Positions 12,918-21,960 of a stretch of DNA of 64,000 nt are shown here, one piece after another. Where the stretch lies: the NCBI RefSeq assembly GCF_003332825.1, contig NZ_QIRF01000009.1:89772-153771 (forward strand), written 5' to 3'. Numbering within the stretch: the first letter of the stretch is position 1; every line of letters starts with the position of its first letter. Both the position numbers and the translations under genes were made by a program. Source of the DNA: Dyella sp. C9. Lineage in GTDB: Bacteria > Pseudomonadota > Gammaproteobacteria > Xanthomonadales > Rhodanobacteraceae. The notes under the pieces were generated by a model that had not been told where the DNA came from, searched no databases, and saw only the letters and a program-made list of their open reading frames with translations.

Positions 12918-12946
12918 GGCCCCGCCAGCCACGCGCTGGCGGGGCC
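12918..12946 (+). terminator. Hairpin terminator after pckG
   Basis: A 12-bp perfect stem GGCCCCGCCAGC with a 5-base loop, 7 bases after the pckG stop. The following ATCTTGC has only a poor T-run, so termination may be partial or factor-assisted. Confidence 0.65.
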
Positions 12947-13037
12947 ATCTTGCAGCACGACCCTTCTAAACCTTGCCGCGCGCGGGCGCATCCAAGCTGG
13001 CAAGATGATTGCTGCCTGCCCCGCCACCGGAAACCTG

Positions 13038-13586
13038 ATGCCGCCTGCGCCTGCCGCGGACTCCACCGACACGGACGACGTACGCGCGGCCGCGGCTGGT
13101 GACCGGCAAGCGTTCCAGCGGCTGTATCGACTGCATGTGGATCGCGTCTACGGCGCGGTCTACCGCCTGGCCGGCTACGACCATGCCCGCGCCGAGGACC
13201 TCACCCAGGATGCCTTCGTGCGCGCCTGGCAGAAGCTTTCCGGCTTTCGCGGCGAAAGCGCCTTCGGCACCTGGCTGTACCGGCTCGCCGTCAACGTCGC
13301 GCTGATGGATATCCGTTCACGCGGTGCCGATCCCGTCAACGTGATGGACGAGGACGACATCCCCGATCATGGTGAAACGCCGTTCTGCGCCGCCGAGCGC
13401 GACGAACTGGAACGCGCCATCGCCGGCCTGCCGCCGCGTGCACGCGCCGTGCTGGTGCTGCATGACATCGAAGGCTGGAGGCACGAGGAAATCGGCACCG
13501 AGCTGGGCATGGCCGTAGGCTCGTCGAAGGCACAGCTGCATCGCGCGCGTGGCCTGCTGCGCAAAGTTTTGGGAGAACGCTCATGA
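13038..13586 (+). CDS. ECF-type RNA polymerase sigma factor
   Basis: 182 residues with the two ECF sigma regions. Region 2 has RLYRLHVDRVYGAVYRLAG and DLTQDAFVRAWQKL; region 4 has LPPRARAVLVLHDIEGWRHEEI followed by a helix-turn-helix (given in part). It directs RNA polymerase to an unknown stress regulon. Start ATG 13038 is preferred because GGAAACC precedes it; ATG 13005 in the same frame would add 11 residues. The stop overlaps the ATG of the next gene, a membrane protein that is probably its anti-sigma factor. An AACC-like -35 near 12968 may mark self-activation, but that is weak. Confidence 0.9.
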   Translation: MPPAPAADSTDTDDVRAAAAGDRQAFQRLYRLHVDRVYGAVYRLAGYDHARAEDLTQDAFVRAWQKLSGFRGESAFGTWLYRLAVNVALMDIRSRGADPVNVMDEDDIPDHGETPFCAAERDELERAIAGLPPRARAVLVLHDIEGWRHEEIGTELGMAVGSSKAQLHRARGLLRKVLGERS

Positions 13587-14029
13587 ACGAATTCGAATGG
13601 CTCCGCCAGACCCGCGCACTGCGCGAACCGGTGTCGCCGCGCCGGGACCTGTGGTCCGGCATCGATGCCGCGCTTGGCCAGGCGGCCAACGGGACCACCG
13701 CACCGGCACCACGCCGCGCATCGCATCGCCTGCAGGGCTGGCTGGTCGCGGCAAGTTTCGCGGGACTCTCGCTGTTTGCGGGCAGCCTGGCCGTGCACCT
13801 GCGCGAACAGCCCGTCAACGACCAGATGGCAGCAAGCACGACGGGCGCGGCCCGCTGGCACCCCGCCGACCCGCGCCTTGCCGGCGCCGCGGTGGAACTG
13901 GACGCAGCCAGCATGGAACTGCACCAGGCCATGGAACAGGCCCCGCACTCACCCGCGCTGCAACGCCTGCTTGAACGCACCCACAAGCAACAGACGCAAC
14001 TGCAACAGATGGAACACCAGGCTGGTTGA
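13583..14029 (+). CDS. Putative membrane anti-sigma factor
   Basis: 148 residues with no recognised catalytic motif. A cytoplasmic N-terminus of about 50 residues has the WLRQTRALREPVSPRRDLW segment often seen ahead of the TM in ECF anti-sigma proteins. One TM helix lies near 52-72, followed by a periplasmic Gln/His-rich helical tail that ends in QQTQLQQMEHQ. ATGA overlap with the sigma gene, size and topology all suggest it holds the sigma factor at the membrane. No zinc HxxxCxxC motif is present, so it is not a classical ZAS protein. Confidence 0.65.
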   Translation: MNEFEWLRQTRALREPVSPRRDLWSGIDAALGQAANGTTAPAPRRASHRLQGWLVAASFAGLSLFAGSLAVHLREQPVNDQMAASTTGAARWHPADPRLAGAAVELDAASMELHQAMEQAPHSPALQRLLERTHKQQTQLQQMEHQAG

Positions 14030-14047
14030 GTCCAGCGGAGCCTTCAC

Positions 14048-14950
14048 ATGAAAACCGCACGCATCATTCCACTCCTGCTCAGCCTGTCGATCGGCCAGGC
14101 CCTGGCCGACACGCCCATCAACCTCAGCCGCGACGCGGCGCCCAACGTGCACGTCAACATTGGCAACGTGAAGGGCTCGGTCACCATCACCGCCTGGGAC
14201 CGCAACCAGGTGCAGGTGGCCGGCCGGCTTGGCGACGGCGCCAGGCCGCTGACCATCGATGGCAGCGCCAGCGACATGACCATCAAGGTGCAGTCCCAGG
14301 GCAAGTCCGGCTGGTTCAACTGGAACGCCGACACGTCCATGGGCGCGACCACCCTCGACGTCCGCGTGCCCAAGGGCGCCGCGCTGGACGTGGACGTGGT
14401 GAGCGCCCCGATCAGCATCGACGGCATCGACGGCGGCAAGATCAAGGTCAACACCGTCAGCGGCCGGGCCCGGGTCAATGCACGCACCCCGCTGGCCGAG
14501 ATCGACAGCGTCAGCGGCAGCATCGAACTGGCCGGCAGCGCCGATCGCGTCGAACTGCAGACGGTAAGCGGCGACATCCTTGCGCCCAACGTGGGCAGCG
14601 ACGCCGAGCTGCAGACCGTGTCCGGTCGCATCCGCGTCAACGGCGGGCCGTGGCGCAAGCTCAACCTGAGCACCGTCTCCGGCGACGTGCAGTTGTCCGG
14701 CGGGCTGGCCGCGGGGGGTACTTTCGATGTCGACAGCATGAGCGGCGACGTGCAGGTGCAGATGCCTTCCACTCTCTCGGCGGCCATCCACGCCAGCACC
14801 TTCAGCGGCGACCTACGCAGCGACTTCGGCGCGGTGTCGAAGGTGGAGCGCGGCCCCGGCAGCGAGCTGCGAGCGACAGCAGGCGCGGGCAACGGCAAGG
14901 TCAACATCGAAACCTTCAGCGGCGACCTGCGCATCCGCCAGCAGGACTGA
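14048..14950 (+). CDS. Secreted DUF4097 beta-helix-like protein
   Basis: 300 residues with a clear Sec signal peptide (MKTARIIPLLLSLSIGQALA). The mature part consists of short repeating beta units with recurring VSG and SGDL/SGDV turns, the pattern of DUF4097 proteins, which fold as right-handed beta solenoids. Function of the family is unknown. It is third in the ECF sigma/anti-sigma operon, 18 bases after the previous stop, so it is likely a regulon member acting in the periplasm or envelope. A strong hairpin follows. Confidence 0.85.
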   Translation: MKTARIIPLLLSLSIGQALADTPINLSRDAAPNVHVNIGNVKGSVTITAWDRNQVQVAGRLGDGARPLTIDGSASDMTIKVQSQGKSGWFNWNADTSMGATTLDVRVPKGAALDVDVVSAPISIDGIDGGKIKVNTVSGRARVNARTPLAEIDSVSGSIELAGSADRVELQTVSGDILAPNVGSDAELQTVSGRIRVNGGPWRKLNLSTVSGDVQLSGGLAAGGTFDVDSMSGDVQVQMPSTLSAAIHASTFSGDLRSDFGAVSKVERGPGSELRATAGAGNGKVNIETFSGDLRIRQQD

Positions 14951-14973
14951 AACCGACCTCAGGCACCAACGAA

Positions 14974-14996
14974 AACGCCGGGCGATGCCCGGCGTT
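14974..14996. terminator. Shared terminator between convergent genes
   Basis: A 10-bp perfect stem AACGCCGGGC with a GAT loop. On the minus strand it is followed by TTTTC, so it best terminates the minus-strand gene ending at 15016; on the plus strand it lies 24 bases after the DUF4097 stop with only a short T-run. Confidence 0.7.
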
Positions 14997-15015
14997 CTGC
15001 TGTCTGGCGCAGCGC

Positions 15016-15936
15016 TTACAGATCCTGGTGATATTGCACGTAAGGCGTGCGGGACTGGTCGGGCTCGGGTCCCACCGGGGTATTCAGTCCATTGCCCGAG
15101 GTCCACACATTCTGCGCACCGATGCTCAGCTGGCCTTGCCATGGCAGGCGCCAGGTCACCCCGAGGTCGATACTGCTCCAGCGGCGGTCGGGGCTGTAAC
15201 CACTACCCGGCAAGCCCGCTTCCGGCTGCATGGTGCGGCCGACGATGCTGCCGCTCAGCGCGCCACGATCAACGCCGAAGCTCAACGCCTTCTGGTCGAG
15301 CGTGCTGATGCCCAGCAGATTGCCCGGCAACAGCCGCACGCGCCCCACGCTGGCGCCAAGGTCGATGCCGCTCTTGTTGTCGAGCGCAAGCCGGCCGTTG
15401 GCATTGACCTGGGTGCTGCTGTCGAAGCCTGGCAAGCCGTTCACGCCAGGCATCGCGCCCGGCAGCAGGCGCGGCAGCGTGGCATTGTTGCCAGGCACGC
15501 TGTCGGTGCCGACGCTCAGGCCCACGCTGTAGCGACCCGCGTTGTAGGTGGCCCCCACTTCGCTGCCGACCACGCGTGGCGCCTGGTTGTTCGCCCAATT
15601 GTGCTCGGTGACCCCGACATGCGCCTGCAGGTTCGGGCCCATGCCGTATTGGATGGTGCTGGAAAGCACCGTGGCGGCATCGACGGCGCGGAACTGCAGT
15701 GGCGCATCGGCGCGCTGCGCGGCCGTGAGGCTGTCATCGTTGGCCTGCAAGGCAAGCCAATGGCCATCCGCCCCACGCCACAGCGGGACTGCGACACCAG
15801 GTGCCACCTGCGCAATCTCGTCGGGCTGCTGCAGGAGCATGCGACTGGCGGCGTCGTAGGAATCATTGGCCGCAGTCTGCCCTGCCGCGATAAACGGCAT
15901 GCACAGCAATGGCAATGACAGCAACAGACGACGCAT
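15016..15936 (-). CDS. Exported hypothetical protein, outer-membrane-barrel-like
   Basis: 306 residues, not recognised as a named family. It starts with a good signal peptide (MRRLLLSLPLLCMPFIAAGQ). The rest is Gly/Asn/Leu-rich with alternating hydrophobic strands: GATYNAGRYSVGLSVGTDS, then GVTWRLPWQGQLSIGAQNVW, and a C-terminus ending in YVQYHQDL. This looks like an outer membrane beta-barrel or a surface-exposed beta protein, but the last residue is Leu, not the usual Phe/Trp. Start 15936 is preferred because the frame upstream lacks a signal-like sequence. It stands alone, convergent with the DUF4097 gene. Confidence 0.6.
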   Translation of the reverse strand: MRRLLLSLPLLCMPFIAAGQTAANDSYDAASRMLLQQPDEIAQVAPGVAVPLWRGADGHWLALQANDDSLTAAQRADAPLQFRAVDAATVLSSTIQYGMGPNLQAHVGVTEHNWANNQAPRVVGSEVGATYNAGRYSVGLSVGTDSVPGNNATLPRLLPGAMPGVNGLPGFDSSTQVNANGRLALDNKSGIDLGASVGRVRLLPGNLLGISTLDQKALSFGVDRGALSGSIVGRTMQPEAGLPGSGYSPDRRWSSIDLGVTWRLPWQGQLSIGAQNVWTSGNGLNTPVGPEPDQSRTPYVQYHQDL

Positions 15937-16127
15937 GTACGCGAAAACCCCCGCGGTACGTGAGCAGGAAAGGTCGCCCCCTCCCAGAGACGATTGCGGT
16001 TCACGATACCACGTTTTACTTTTTACTAACACCCTGGCCACGTCCCAAAATCGGTGTCCAGGACCCTGGAATCACATTTTTTTGACATCCCGAAAGGCCA
16101 AGGGTTCCCTCTTCAGTGAATCGGCCA

Positions 16128-16158
16128 GCGACAAAGCTGAACGGAGGCGCTATATAGT
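16128..16158 (+). promoter_or_regulatory. Possible promoter of the GGDEF-EAL gene
   Basis: GCGACA (16128-16133), a 17-base spacer and TATATA (16151-16156), about 38 bases before the ATG. A perfect TTGACA also occurs at 16082-16087 but has no matching -10. Judged by eye only. Confidence 0.35.
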
Positions 16159-16194
16159 CCGCCTTGTCGACAACGCACGGATCCGCTGCGACCG

Positions 16195-19092
16195 ATGACC
16201 TCGCCGTTTACCAGCAGTACGCCAGCGCCCTGGCCTGCAGGCAGCAACGTTGCTGCCCTGCACGCCGCCGTGGAACGCCTGTTCCGCGCGACGGATGCTG
16301 CCAGCGTGTTGGAGATCTGCGAGGGCATGCTGGTCGAGCTGGGCGTGCGCGGGCGCCTGCACTGGCGGTTGCTGGGCGATCCTCCGCCCGCGCACGGGGA
16401 GCGCTGCCTGGATCTCGCCGAGGATCCGCAGGGCCTGCGCTCGCTGGTGCTGGAACTGGCGGAGCTGGCGATACCGGCCAATGTGCAGGATCACCTGGCC
16501 TGGCTGGGCCGCCTGGCGGCCACGCGCCTGCGCCAGCTGGCGGAGACCTCCCGCCTGTACGAGGCGATCTCGCGCCTGGCGCTGGCCGAACGCCTGCAGC
16601 GCGCGCTCTACGCCATCGCCGACCAGGCGAGCGCCGAGCACAACATGACCGAGATGATGCATCAGCTGCACGCCATCCTTGGCAGCCTGATGTACGCCGA
16701 GAACTTCTACATCGCGCTGTACGACGCCGCCACCGACACGGTGCGCTTCCCGTACTACGTCGACACCATGGACAAGGACCCACCGCTGCCCGACGCGGCG
16801 GTGCCGCTGCAGGAGATGCGCCACAGCCTCACCTGGAACCTGCTGCAGTGCGGTCAGGCCATCATGGGCTCGGTGGCCGAGCTCACCGAGCAGTTCAAGG
16901 GCCGTTTCGTGCTGATGGGCCCCATCTGCGAGCACTGGCTGGGCGTGCCGCTGCTCCGCGACGGTCGCGTGGTGGGCGGCATCGTGATGCAGAGCTATCG
17001 CGAGGACACCCACTACACGCAGCATGATCGCGAGCTGCTCAGCTACGTGGCCAAGCACGTGCAGACCGCGCTGGAACGGCGCGAGGCGCACGAGGAGCTG
17101 GAGCGTCGCGTATCCAGCCGCACCGCGGCCCTGCGCGAGGCCAACCGCGTGCTGCGCCAGCAGGTGCTGCAGCGCCAGCGTGGCGAGCGCCTGCAGGCGG
17201 CGCTGTTCCGCATCGCCGAGCTGGCCAATGCCTCGGAGAGCCTGGACAACTTCTACGCCGCGGTGCATCGCGTGATCGGCGGCCTGCTGTACGCGCGGAA
17301 CTTCTACATCGCGCTGCTCGACGAAGAGCAAAAGACGCTGAGCTTTCCCTATTCCGTCGACGAGTTCGACACCGTGCGCCTTCCGCGTGCGCATGGCCGC
17401 GGCGTCACCGAATACGTGCTGCGCCATGGCAAGCCGCTGCTGGCCGACCCGGAGGAGTTCGAACGCCTGCAGGGCCAGGGCGAGCTGACCCACCGCGGCT
17501 CACGCTCGGTCTGCTGGCTGGGCGTGCCACTGATCTGGGGCGACCGCGCCATGGGCGTACTGGCCGTGCAGAGCTATTCGCCCGAGCACACCTACGACGT
17601 GCGCGACCAGGAGCTGCTGACCTTCGTGGGTTACCACGTGGCCAATGCACTGCAGCGCAAGCACACCACCGAATCGTTGAAGCAGGCTTACGCCAGCCTG
17701 GAGCGCCGCGTCACCGAGCGTACCCGCGCGCTGGCCCTGGCCAACCGCGACCTGCGCGAGCAGATCGCCGAGCGCGAGCGCGTCGAGCGCCGCCTGAAGT
17801 ACGAAACCCTGCACGACTCGCTCACTGGCCTGCCCAACCGCACGCTGCTGCTGCAGCGGCTGGAGCAGGCCCTGCAGCGCTACCACGGCGACACGCAGGA
17901 ACTGTTCGCCGTGTTGTTCATCGACCTGGACCGCTTCAAGGTCATCAATGACTCGGTGGGCCATCTGGTCGGCGATGACCTGCTGTTCCAGGTCGGCGGC
18001 CGCATCCGCGCCTGCCTGAAGACGCGCGACGTGGTGGCGCGCCTGGGCGGCGACGAGTTCGCCGTGCTGGCCGAGGGCATCACCGACCCCAAGATGGCGC
18101 TGCTGATCGCGGAGCGCATCATCGACGAGCTGCAAACGCCGTTCCGCCTGGGCGCCAAGGAGATCTTCACCTCCGCATCCATCGGCATCGCCTTGCCCAG
18201 CCCGCACTACCAACGTCCGGAAGAACTGCTGCGCGATGCCGATGCGGCGATGTATCGCGCCAAGGACGAGGGCCGCCATCGCGCCGCGGTATTCGACGAC
18301 CGCCTGCGCCGCGAGGCGCTGTCGCTGCTGGAAATGGAAGGCGACCTGCGCCGCGCACTGGGTCGCAACGAGTTCGTGCCCTTCTACCAGCCCATCGTCG
18401 CGCTGCAGACCGGCCGCACCGTGGGCTACGAGGCGCTGCTGCGCTGGCGCCACCCGGACCGCGGCCTGTTGACGCCGGCCGACTTCCTGGCGGTGGCCGA
18501 GGAAAGCGGGTGTGCCGAGAGCATCGACTGGCAGCTCTTCGACCAGGTCTGCGCCCAGGCCGAGGCCCTGGCCGGCGGCGACGGTTTCGTCAGCATCAAC
18601 GTGTCCGGCCGCCATTTCCGCCAGCCCGATCTGGACAAGCGCCTGCTCGACCTGATCGAAGCGCATCGCCTCCCCGCCCGCTGCCTGCGCATCGAAGTGA
18701 CCGAGCGCGCGCTGCTGGAGAACGCGATCCAGGTGAAGCGGATGCTCGACAACCTGCGCACGCACGGGGTCAGCATTGCCCTGGACGATTTCGGCACGGG
18801 CTATTCGTCGCTGAGCTATCTGCACCAGTACCCGATCGAGACGCTGAAGATCGACCGCTCCTTCATCGTGGAGCTGCCGCGCGAGGGCGGCCACGGCGCA
18901 GCCGTGGTGCGGGCGATCCAGGCCCTGGCCAATTCACTGCAGATGCAGGTGATCGCCGAAGGCATCGAGGACGAGGAGCAGCGCCAGGCCCTGCTGCGCA
19001 TCGGCTGCCGCTACGGGCAGGGTTTCCTGTTCGCCACGCCGAAGATGGCCGAGGTTTGGCTGCAGCGCGAGCATCACTTCGCGCTGCCCTAG
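16195..19092 (+). CDS. GAF-GAF-GGDEF-EAL cyclic di-GMP turnover protein
   Basis: 965 residues, no TM segment. Two homologous GAF units (about 130-300 and 345-500) each begin with an AL-x-x-IA segment and contain NFYIAL, followed by heptad-rich helices. GGDEF is intact at 618-622, but the I-site is K609-T-R-D instead of RxxD. The EAL domain keeps EALLRWRHP (E746), the DDFGTGYSSL loop, LKIDRSF and IAEGIED, so phosphodiesterase activity is likely. The tandem GAF sensors probably decide between synthesis and breakdown of c-di-GMP; the ligand is unknown. It appears monocistronic, with a strong hairpin downstream. Confidence 0.92.
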   Translation: MTSPFTSSTPAPWPAGSNVAALHAAVERLFRATDAASVLEICEGMLVELGVRGRLHWRLLGDPPPAHGERCLDLAEDPQGLRSLVLELAELAIPANVQDHLAWLGRLAATRLRQLAETSRLYEAISRLALAERLQRALYAIADQASAEHNMTEMMHQLHAILGSLMYAENFYIALYDAATDTVRFPYYVDTMDKDPPLPDAAVPLQEMRHSLTWNLLQCGQAIMGSVAELTEQFKGRFVLMGPICEHWLGVPLLRDGRVVGGIVMQSYREDTHYTQHDRELLSYVAKHVQTALERREAHEELERRVSSRTAALREANRVLRQQVLQRQRGERLQAALFRIAELANASESLDNFYAAVHRVIGGLLYARNFYIALLDEEQKTLSFPYSVDEFDTVRLPRAHGRGVTEYVLRHGKPLLADPEEFERLQGQGELTHRGSRSVCWLGVPLIWGDRAMGVLAVQSYSPEHTYDVRDQELLTFVGYHVANALQRKHTTESLKQAYASLERRVTERTRALALANRDLREQIAERERVERRLKYETLHDSLTGLPNRTLLLQRLEQALQRYHGDTQELFAVLFIDLDRFKVINDSVGHLVGDDLLFQVGGRIRACLKTRDVVARLGGDEFAVLAEGITDPKMALLIAERIIDELQTPFRLGAKEIFTSASIGIALPSPHYQRPEELLRDADAAMYRAKDEGRHRAAVFDDRLRREALSLLEMEGDLRRALGRNEFVPFYQPIVALQTGRTVGYEALLRWRHPDRGLLTPADFLAVAEESGCAESIDWQLFDQVCAQAEALAGGDGFVSINVSGRHFRQPDLDKRLLDLIEAHRLPARCLRIEVTERALLENAIQVKRMLDNLRTHGVSIALDDFGTGYSSLSYLHQYPIETLKIDRSFIVELPREGGHGAAVVRAIQALANSLQMQVIAEGIEDEEQRQALLRIGCRYGQGFLFATPKMAEVWLQREHHFALP

Positions 19093-19145
19093 TCCATTCC
19101 CGGCCCCGCCGGCAGGTAGGCTCCCACACAGAGGGAAACCAAAGA

Positions 19146-19169
19146 AAACGGGCCGCAAGCGGCCCGTTT
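19146..19169. terminator. Shared terminator, GGDEF-EAL gene and hslO
   Basis: AAACGGGCCGC pairs perfectly with GCGGCCCGTTT around an AA centre, with A-rich sequence on the left and TTT on the right. It lies between the stops of two convergent genes and can serve both strands. Confidence 0.8.
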
Positions 19170-19190
19170 CTGCATGCCGAGGCAGCCGGA

Positions 19191-20090
19191 CTATTGCGCC
19201 GTCGTCGGCGCGCTGGCTTGCGGACTCGCGCTAAGCAGGTGCTCGGCGTCGATGCGGTCGAAGGTGTAACGCTGCGCGCAGAACTCGCAGATCACCTCGA
19301 TCTCGCCGTCGCGAGCCTCCAGCGCCGCCTCCACTTCGTTACGCCCCAGCGAACGCAGCACGTTCTCCACGCGTTCGCGCGTGCAGCTGCAGCCGAACGA
19401 CAGCGGGCGCGGCTCGAACAGGCGCACCGACTCCTCATGGTACAGGCGGTACAGCAACTGCTCCGGCGGCGTGGCCAGCAGTTCCTCCTTGCCCAGCGTG
19501 GCGGTGAGATGCTGGATGCGGGTCCAGGCGTCCTCGTCTTCCACGGCATCGTGGCCACCTTCGTCAGGCAGCTTCTGCAGCATCAGGCCAACCGCATGCT
19601 CGCCATCGGCCGCCAGCAGGATGCGCGCCGGCAACTGCTCGGACTGGCCAAAATAGTTCTCCAGCGCGGACGCCAGGTCCGGATGCTGCAGGTCGACCAG
19701 GCCCTGGTAACGCTGGCCACGCTCGGCGTGGCCGATGGTGATAGCCATGATGGCGTTGGGCATCTCGGCCAGGTTGAGCGTCTCCGGCAGCGGGTCCGAC
19801 CAGCGCGCGAGGCCGCGCAGGCGCCCCTGGTCGGTGCACTCGGCGAACAGCAGCCGCAGCGGACCGACGCTCTTGAGCTCCACCGAGAGCGCGCCCTCCA
19901 GCTTGATGTTACCGGTCAGCAATGCGCTGGCGGCCAAGGTCTGGCCCAGCACCGAACGCAGAATGCCTGGATAGGCCGAACGCCCGGCGACCTCGCGCCA
20001 GGCCGGGCCGAGCCGGACCAGCACGCCGCGCACGCCGGCGCGTTCGAGCATGAAGCGGTGCAGCACATCTTCAACAAGCACGGTTTCCAC
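19191..20090 (-). CDS. hslO: Hsp33 redox-regulated chaperonin
   Basis: 299 residues (E. coli Hsp33: 292). A cytosolic holdase chaperone that is activated when its zinc-binding cysteines are oxidised. The four cysteines are present as C234-S-C236 and C268-E-F-C271. The N-terminal half has LLTGNIKLEG and the family-typical LARWSDPLPETLN. The start is GTG 20090, supported by GAGAGG about 9 bases upstream; no in-frame ATG lies just before it. It is divergent from mtgA and convergent with the GGDEF-EAL gene. Confidence 0.95.
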   Translation of the reverse strand: METVLVEDVLHRFMLERAGVRGVLVRLGPAWREVAGRSAYPGILRSVLGQTLAASALLTGNIKLEGALSVELKSVGPLRLLFAECTDQGRLRGLARWSDPLPETLNLAEMPNAIMAITIGHAERGQRYQGLVDLQHPDLASALENYFGQSEQLPARILLAADGEHAVGLMLQKLPDEGGHDAVEDEDAWTRIQHLTATLGKEELLATPPEQLLYRLYHEESVRLFEPRPLSFGCSCTRERVENVLRSLGRNEVEAALEARDGEIEVICEFCAQRYTFDRIDAEHLLSASPQASAPTTAQ

Positions 20091-20176
20091 GGATCGGACC
20101 TCTCAAGAGCAATTACCTCATATGGGGTCGTCCTCGCCGGGGCTCAACGACCAGCGTCCGGACAGGTGGGCGACCC

Positions 20177-20182
20177 TATACT
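20177..20182 (+). promoter_or_regulatory. Possible -10 box of mtgA
   Basis: TATACT 26 bases upstream of the mtgA ATG, in the short divergent region shared with hslO. No good -35 is visible at the proper distance. Confidence 0.3.
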
Positions 20183-20208
20183 GCCGCCATCCCCGTCCAA
20201 GCGCCGCC

Positions 20209-20949
20209 ATGACCACCCCCCGCCCGCCGTTCGTCCGACTGCTTCGCCTGTTCATCCTGCTCGCGGTTTCCTGGCTGGTCCTGACCTGGCTGGCGGTGCT
20301 GGTGCTGCGTTTCGTACCGCCGGTGACCTCGGCGGTGATGGTGGAGCGCAGGATCGGTGCGCTGCTCCACGGCGAGAAGGACTTCCACCTGCAGCATCGC
20401 TGGGTGCCGTGGGAACAGGTTTCGCCCTTCGTGCCGCTGGCGATGGTGGCCGGTGAGGACCAGAAATTCCCGTTCCACCACGGTTTCGACTTCGATTCGA
20501 TCCACAACGCGATGGATGCCGCCGATGAGGGCAAGCGTCTGCGCGGCGCCAGCACCCTCAGCCAGCAGACGGCCAAGAACCTGTTCCTGTGGAACGGCCG
20601 TAGCTTCGTGCGGAAAGGGCTGGAAGCCTATTTCACCGTGCTGATCGAACTGACCTGGCCCAAGCAGCGCATCCTCGAGGTCTACATGAACATCGCGGAA
20701 CTGGGCGACGGCATCTATGGCGTCGGTGCAGCCAGCGACGCGTTCTTCCACGTACCGCCGTACCGCCTGAGCGCGCCGCAGGCCGCGCGCCTGGCAGCCG
20801 TCCTGCCCAGCCCCCGCCGATTCCACGCCGACCACCCCAGCGCCTACGTGGAGAGCCGCGCCAACTGGATCCTGCGGCAAATGTCCCAGCTGGGCGGACC
20901 GGCCTACCTGCAAAGCCACACACCGCCACGCGACACAGTGCGACGCTGA
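20209..20949 (+). CDS. mtgA: Monofunctional biosynthetic peptidoglycan transglycosylase
   Basis: 246 residues (E. coli MtgA: 242). One N-terminal TM helix (about 12-34) anchors a GT51 glycosyltransferase domain in the periplasm, which polymerises lipid II into glycan chains. The catalytic motif is present as AGEDQKFPFHHGFDF. RGASTLSQQTAKNLFLW and the lipid-contact motif LTWPKQRILEVYMNIAELG follow. No transpeptidase domain, as expected. ATG 20209 matches the start of homology; upstream open sequence is hslO antisense. Confidence 0.95.
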   Translation: MTTPRPPFVRLLRLFILLAVSWLVLTWLAVLVLRFVPPVTSAVMVERRIGALLHGEKDFHLQHRWVPWEQVSPFVPLAMVAGEDQKFPFHHGFDFDSIHNAMDAADEGKRLRGASTLSQQTAKNLFLWNGRSFVRKGLEAYFTVLIELTWPKQRILEVYMNIAELGDGIYGVGAASDAFFHVPPYRLSAPQAARLAAVLPSPRRFHADHPSAYVESRANWILRQMSQLGGPAYLQSHTPPRDTVRR

Positions 20950-21013
20950 TCCTCGCGGCGTCGCGGCCCATGCACTAGCATGCGGCGACCTTCCGGGGAA
21001 ACAACTGCTGCCC

Positions 21014-21955
21014 ATGCCTCGCCTGACCGTCGTCGTGCCTGCCTACAACGAAGTTGCGGTGCTGGAGACCTTCCACGCCCGGCTTACCCAGGTCATGGGC
21101 CCCCTGCCATTGGAATGGAACGTGCTGTACGTCGATGACGGCAGCCGCGACGCCACCTGGGCACTGATCGAGGAACTGGTGGCGCGCGATCCGCGCACCA
21201 CGGCGCTCAAGCTCTCGCGCAATTTCGGCAAGGAGGCCGCCCTCACCGCGGGGCTCGACCATGTCGACGCCGATGCCGCCGTGGTGATCGACGCCGACCT
21301 GCAGGATCCGCCCGAACTGATCCCCACCCTGATCGAGCGATGGCAGGAGGGATTCGACGTGGTCTACGCGACGCGCACTGCGCGCGCCGGCGAGACGCGC
21401 CTCAAGCGCCTCACGGCCGCCCTGTTCTACCGCAGCATGGAGCAGCTTTCCGACACCCGCGTGCCGCGCGATACTGGTGACTTCCGCCTGCTTTCCCGCC
21501 GCGCGCTTGACGCCCTGCGTCAGCTGCGCGAGCGCCAGCGCTTCATGAAGGGCCTGTTCACCTGGATCGGCTACCGCCAGACCGCCGTCTACTACCTGCG
21601 TGAGCCACGCCAGGCGGGCACCACCAAGTGGAATTACTGGCGCCTGATCAACCTGGCCATCGAGGGCATCACCTCGTTCTCCAATGCGCCCCTGAAGCTG
21701 GCCACCTGGATCGGCATCCTGTCATCCATCGCGGCTTTCCTGTTCGCCTTGTGGACTTTCGGCAAGGCCATCGTGTTCGGCAACCCGGTGCACGGTTACC
21801 CCTCGCTGATGGTGGTGATCCTGTTCCTCGGCGGCATCCAGCTGCTGGCCCTGGGCGTGATCGGCGAGTACCTCGGGCGCAGCTACACCGAAAGCAAGCA
21901 GCGGCCGCTGTATTTCGTCGAGGAGCAGCGGCCGCCTCGCCCCAGGGCGCCGTAA
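21014..21955 (+). CDS. GtrB/ArnC-like polyprenyl-phosphate glycosyltransferase
   Basis: 313 residues. A GT2 domain (VVVPAYNE near the start, DDGSRD, and the catalytic DADLQDPPELI near 95-105) is followed by two C-terminal TM helices (about 232-258 and 268-295). This architecture is that of dolichol/bactoprenol-phosphate hexosyltransferases such as GtrB, which load a sugar from a nucleotide donor onto undecaprenyl phosphate. The sugar cannot be told from sequence. There is no GtrA flippase next to it; the only GtrA gene in the window is at 54.4 kb. Confidence 0.88.
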   Translation: MPRLTVVVPAYNEVAVLETFHARLTQVMGPLPLEWNVLYVDDGSRDATWALIEELVARDPRTTALKLSRNFGKEAALTAGLDHVDADAAVVIDADLQDPPELIPTLIERWQEGFDVVYATRTARAGETRLKRLTAALFYRSMEQLSDTRVPRDTGDFRLLSRRALDALRQLRERQRFMKGLFTWIGYRQTAVYYLREPRQAGTTKWNYWRLINLAIEGITSFSNAPLKLATWIGILSSIAAFLFALWTFGKAIVFGNPVHGYPSLMVVILFLGGIQLLALGVIGEYLGRSYTESKQRPLYFVEEQRPPRPRAP

Positions 21956-21960
21956 AGCCG

